Source: an uncultured Bacteroidota bacterium (lineage in GTDB: Bacteria; Bacteroidota; Bacteroidia; UBA7662). From it: DNA of 7,934 nt. Positions within the stretch are counted from its first letter, which is position 1. Every line of letters begins with the position of its first letter. This document shows, one piece after another, positions 6,587 through 7,934 of this stretch. The notes below the pieces were generated by a model. It did no database searches. It was not told the origin of the DNA and saw nothing but the letters and a program-made list of their open reading frames with translations. Where the stretch lies: NCBI GenBank assembly GCA_903856555.1, contig CAIOCC010000054.1:1-7934 (forward strand). Reading direction: 5' to 3'. Position numbers and translations under genes: made by a program.

Positions 6587-6967
6587 TTAACCTTGGTTTT
6601 TGGCTTTGTAGGCGTCGATTTTGTCGTTCACTTTGTACCCGGCCGGGTCCCGATAGGATTTGGAAGGTGTGGTGCGAAAAACATCCTCGTCGGCATAGTC
6701 CATTTCCAAAACATCGGCCGAGCAGACCACCCATAGATTGGAGGTTTCTCCACGACGACCGTATTGTTCCTTGGCCAGCGCCATGGCCATCTCAGAACTG
6801 GGCGCATGGACGATCCCAACACTGCTATGCTTTTCGCCCCGTCGCCGCTGGTGAAAAACCTGGTAACTGGGCCAATGATCACCAGGGGCCAAAACAGGGC
6901 CCTGTTCAGCCGAAACCTGTTCGGCCTGCAAGCGATTCACCCGTGGATCAAGGGATAGAATAGGCAT
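6587..6967 (-). CDS. paaB: Phenylacetyl-CoA 1,2-epoxidase subunit PaaB
   Basis: PaaB is a small non-catalytic subunit that bridges PaaA-PaaC units in the epoxidase complex. The product has 126 residues; the E. coli protein has about 95. The conserved core begins at HWPSYQVFHQ (31-40) and includes HSSVGIVHAPSSEMAMALAKEQYGRR (47-72), LWVVCSADV (78-86) and PSKSYRDPAGYKV (101-113). The extra length is an N-terminal extension of about 30 residues beginning MPILSLDPRVNRL. No other ATG lies between this start and the core, so the extension is probably real. The gene lies 10 bp after paaA and 30 bp before paaC, on the same strand, so it is part of one operon. Confidence 0.92.
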   Translation of the reverse strand: MPILSLDPRVNRLQAEQVSAEQGPVLAPGDHWPSYQVFHQRRRGEKHSSVGIVHAPSSEMAMALAKEQYGRRGETSNLWVVCSADVLEMDYADEDVFRTTPSKSYRDPAGYKVNDKIDAYKAKNQG

Positions 6968-6977
6968 CTGGGGTGTT

Positions 6978-7934
6978 TTAGGCCAATGGGGTTACAAAAC
7001 GGGCATCGGCGCGGCTCAAAGCCGCACGGACCCAGGCCCCGCGCTCTTCGGCCACTTTGCGGACTGCCAAACGCTCGCGGTTGCAGGGTCCGTCCCCGTT
7101 AATGACTTTGAAAAAAGTATCCCAGTTGGGTTCGGTAAACAACCATTCGCCGGTGGTTTCATCTTTGCGCAGTTGGGGGTCCGGCAGGGTGAGTCCCAGC
7201 TCCCAAATCTTGGGAACATACATGTTAAGAAACTGCTGACGCATCACATCATTGGTCGCCATTTTGACCTTCCAGCGCATCAAGGTTTCGGTGTGCTGGG
7301 ACATTTTGTCGGAAGGGCCAAAAAAATGCATGATAGGCTCCCACCAGCGGTTCAAGGCTTGTTGTAACATATCCCGCTGCATAGGCGTTCCCGTTGCCAG
7401 CCAAACAAAAACCGAGTGACCTTGCTTGAGGTGAAAGCTTTCTTCGTAACAAATCCGTTCCAAGGCCCGGCAGTAGGGACCGTAGGATCCCTTGGAATTG
7501 GCCACCTGATTCACGATAGCGGCGGCGTCAATCAAAAAGCCAATAACAGCCACGTCGGCCCAGGTTTCGGCTGGGTAATTGAACACATTGGAGTATTTGG
7601 ATTTGCCGTTAATCAGATCGTTGATCATCTCTTCGCGGCTTTTGCCCAGGGTTTCAGCGGCGGAATACAGCAATTGGGCATGCCCTACCTCGTCCTGAAC
7701 CTTGGCCATCAGGGCCAATTTGCGACGGAATCCGGGGGCCCTGGTGATCCAGGTCCCTTCGGGAAGAGCACCAATGATCTCGGAATGGGCATGCTGCTCA
7801 ATCATGCGGATCAACTGCTTGCGGTAGGCAGCAGGCATCCAATCCCGGGGTTCGATTTTCTCACCGCGGGCAATGCGGGCTTCAAACTGCGCGAGCAATT
7901 CGGGGTTTTCGGCTGTCGCTTTGGGCTCTTCGGC
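6978..7934 (-). CDS. paaA: Phenylacetyl-CoA 1,2-epoxidase catalytic subunit PaaA (5' end outside window)
   Basis: PaaA is the diiron catalytic subunit that converts phenylacetyl-CoA to the ring-1,2-epoxide with oxygen and NADPH-derived electrons. The visible part has 318 residues, counted from the right edge; E. coli PaaA has 309. Conserved stretches are EPRDWMPAAYRKQLIR, QHAHSEIIGALPEGTWITRAP, KVQDEVGHAQLLYSAAETLG, SYGPYCRALERICYEESFH and VINGDGPCNRERLAVRK. Likely iron ligands are Glu52 (HSE), Glu82 and His85 (DEVGH), and Glu164/Glu165 and His168 (EESFH). A TTG at 7896-7898 could serve as start, but the frame stays open through 7934 (AEEPKATAENPE), so the true start most likely lies beyond the window. 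This is the first of four same-strand paa genes here; paaB follows after 10 bp. The promoter is outside the window. Confidence 0.95.
   Translation of the reverse strand, partial: AEEPKATAENPELLAQFEARIARGEKIEPRDWMPAAYRKQLIRMIEQHAHSEIIGALPEGTWITRAPGFRRKLALMAKVQDEVGHAQLLYSAAETLGKSREEMINDLINGKSKYSNVFNYPAETWADVAVIGFLIDAAAIVNQVANSKGSYGPYCRALERICYEESFHLKQGHSVFVWLATGTPMQRDMLQQALNRWWEPIMHFFGPSDKMSQHTETLMRWKVKMATNDVMRQQFLNMYVPKIWELGLTLPDPQLRKDETTGEWLFTEPNWDTFFKVINGDGPCNRERLAVRKVAEERGAWVRAALSRADARFVTPLA

Overview
The window looks like a chromosomal segment of a Bacteroidota bacterium of moderate GC content. This is an inference from three things. The ScpB core has the wording usual in that phylum (GVNCD, SIQKLLEKKLI, LFMDYFGI). 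The gene starts have A/T-rich leaders with no recognisable Shine-Dalgarno sequence. An M49 peptidase carries a lipoprotein signal. No RNA gene, insertion sequence or CRISPR array is visible.

Left part (1-1751, minus strand): scpB is followed 22 bp later by a second minus-strand gene that starts at a GTG (737-739) and runs off the left edge. Its visible part is a short basic leader and then about 17 copies of a 12-residue repeat, (P/S/K)S(Y/F)GDR(P/S)DRPAR, encoded by a 36-bp tandem repeat. The plus strand also has a long open frame here, but substitutions between the copies are almost all synonymous in the minus frame and almost all amino-acid-changing in the plus frame. The minus strand is therefore the coding one. 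A repeat-rich N-terminus directly after scpB suggests an RluB/RsuA-family pseudouridine synthase whose catalytic domain lies outside the window.

Centre (1867-3957, plus strand): one gene, divergent from scpB, encodes a lipoprotein of the dipeptidyl-peptidase III (M49) family with the HEVIGH zinc motif.

Right part (3990-7934, minus strand): paaA-paaB-paaC-paaD, the epoxidase block of the aerobic phenylacetyl-CoA pathway, is tightly packed. PaaA is cut by the right edge. A flavin acyl-CoA dehydrogenase follows, possibly with its own promoter. The reductase gene paaE, often next to paaD, is absent from this position. PaaA is the catalytic diiron subunit, PaaC its structural partner, PaaB a bridging subunit, and PaaD a probable metal-centre assembly factor. 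The M49 gene and the acyl-CoA dehydrogenase gene converge with only 32 bp between them.
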